A DNA stretch of 64,000 nt from Agelas oroides (lineage: Eukaryota > Porifera > Demospongiae > Agelasida > Agelasidae), in NCBI GenBank assembly GCA_949130485.1, contig OX422191.1, positions 4,961,754 through 5,025,753 on the forward strand. The letters run 5' to 3'. Positions within the stretch are counted from its first letter, which is position 1. The number at the start of each line of letters is the position of its first letter. Position numbers and translations under genes: made by a program. The notes beneath the pieces were generated by a model, which saw only the letters and a list, made by a program, of their open reading frames with translations, made no database searches and had not been told where the DNA came from. Shown here piece by piece: positions 63,409 through 64,000 of the stretch.

Positions 63409-63769
63409 CTGTAGAACAAGAGATAAGAGGTAGTTCAACAAACTTGTCTCGGTACCTCACTACTGAGACACAGTATCAGACAGTGGGTGTCAGTGTGTCA
63501 GTTAGTGAAGTAGAGGAGCACTCCCTGTGTAGCATAGTTTTGGTGAAGACAGAGGGGTCCTGTGCACTCCCACACTCCCACAGACCTCACACCTTAAAAT
63601 TTGCAGTGAACAGGGACACTTTTACAAGCCTTTTTTCAAACCATCAGGGAAGTCAAGCAAAACAGTGTGAAACAAGAAATAGACAAAGGCTCCACGAGGT
63701 TATTTAAACCTAGGTGGGTTTCCTGAAGTATTATGTAACATGATTTACACATGTACAGAGGACGCTTAC

Positions 63770-63960
63770 CTGTCGCATGTTATGTGTACCATCTTTGGTT
63801 TTGCTCATTGATAACAAGATGCAGCTCAAGATTTGTCTTGAAATACATCGTTTTCATGGTCGACAATATTGCTAACCATCCAGGCTTCTATTACTCACTA
63901 TGCTCTGCCCCTGGAGAGTTTCTGGACTTACCTAATTACTTAGCACGGGAGCTGCAACCT
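63770..63960 (-). other. possible exon segment with donor site, related to 41382-41640
   Basis: Diverged relative of the 41.4-kb segment, sharing tgtcg-atg-t-tgtgta, tttggtttt-ctcattgat and ctatgctctgcccct blocks in order and ending at a gtaagc donor (63764-63769). No protein family recognised. Confidence 0.35.
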
Positions 63961-64000
63961 AACCGCAGACCCTATTTGCCTTGGGCTCTGATCCTGGGCT

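Overview
The window is AT-rich, repeat-dense animal DNA, most likely from a sponge or another early-branching marine invertebrate. This is inferred from leucine-rich-repeat (LRR) exons of the NLR/ribonuclease-inhibitor type with GT-AG introns, and from a mix of Penelope-like, DIRS-like, Crypton-like, Tc1/mariner-like, piggyBac-like and hAT-like elements. No prokaryotic gene organisation is present, and no rRNA, tRNA or CRISPR array was found.

The main gene lies on the minus strand from about 16.6 to 63.4 kb. Nineteen short exons each encode one LRR. Seventeen are exactly 84 nt, one is 90 nt and one is 81 nt. All begin and end in the same intron phase, so any exon can be skipped or duplicated without breaking the frame. 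The 5' part of the gene, where an NLR would carry its NACHT domain, would lie beyond the right edge. The 3' end was not located. At 52.8-62.9 kb the gene has grown by tandem duplication of a roughly 2.39-kb block holding two LRR exons and a Penelope-like retroelement fragment. The first two blocks are almost identical.

The left 16 kb is mostly mobile DNA. It holds a Tc1/mariner-like transposase fragment at the very edge, a RING-finger gene fragment inside a young 309-bp palindrome, a 51-bp minisatellite open on both strands, a piggyBac-like non-autonomous element, several small TAGCCTCGTTCCC-ended elements with 9-bp target duplications, and two copies of a satellite-rich element whose third copy is inverted at 43 kb.

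Within the LRR introns sit a Crypton-type tyrosine recombinase gene (18.8-20.7 kb), a broken DIRS-like fossil (32.6-35.6 kb), a THAP-finger relic (36.1 kb), a TA-flanked element carrying a small intact HIRAN-domain gene (40.3-41.05 kb), two related composite elements (38.5-40.06 and 50.05-52.74 kb, the longer with a YW-D-P-E repeat-protein gene), a pogo/Tigger-like relic (44.6-46.3 kb) and many hairpin elements. Several insertions are nested, which gives a relative order of events.
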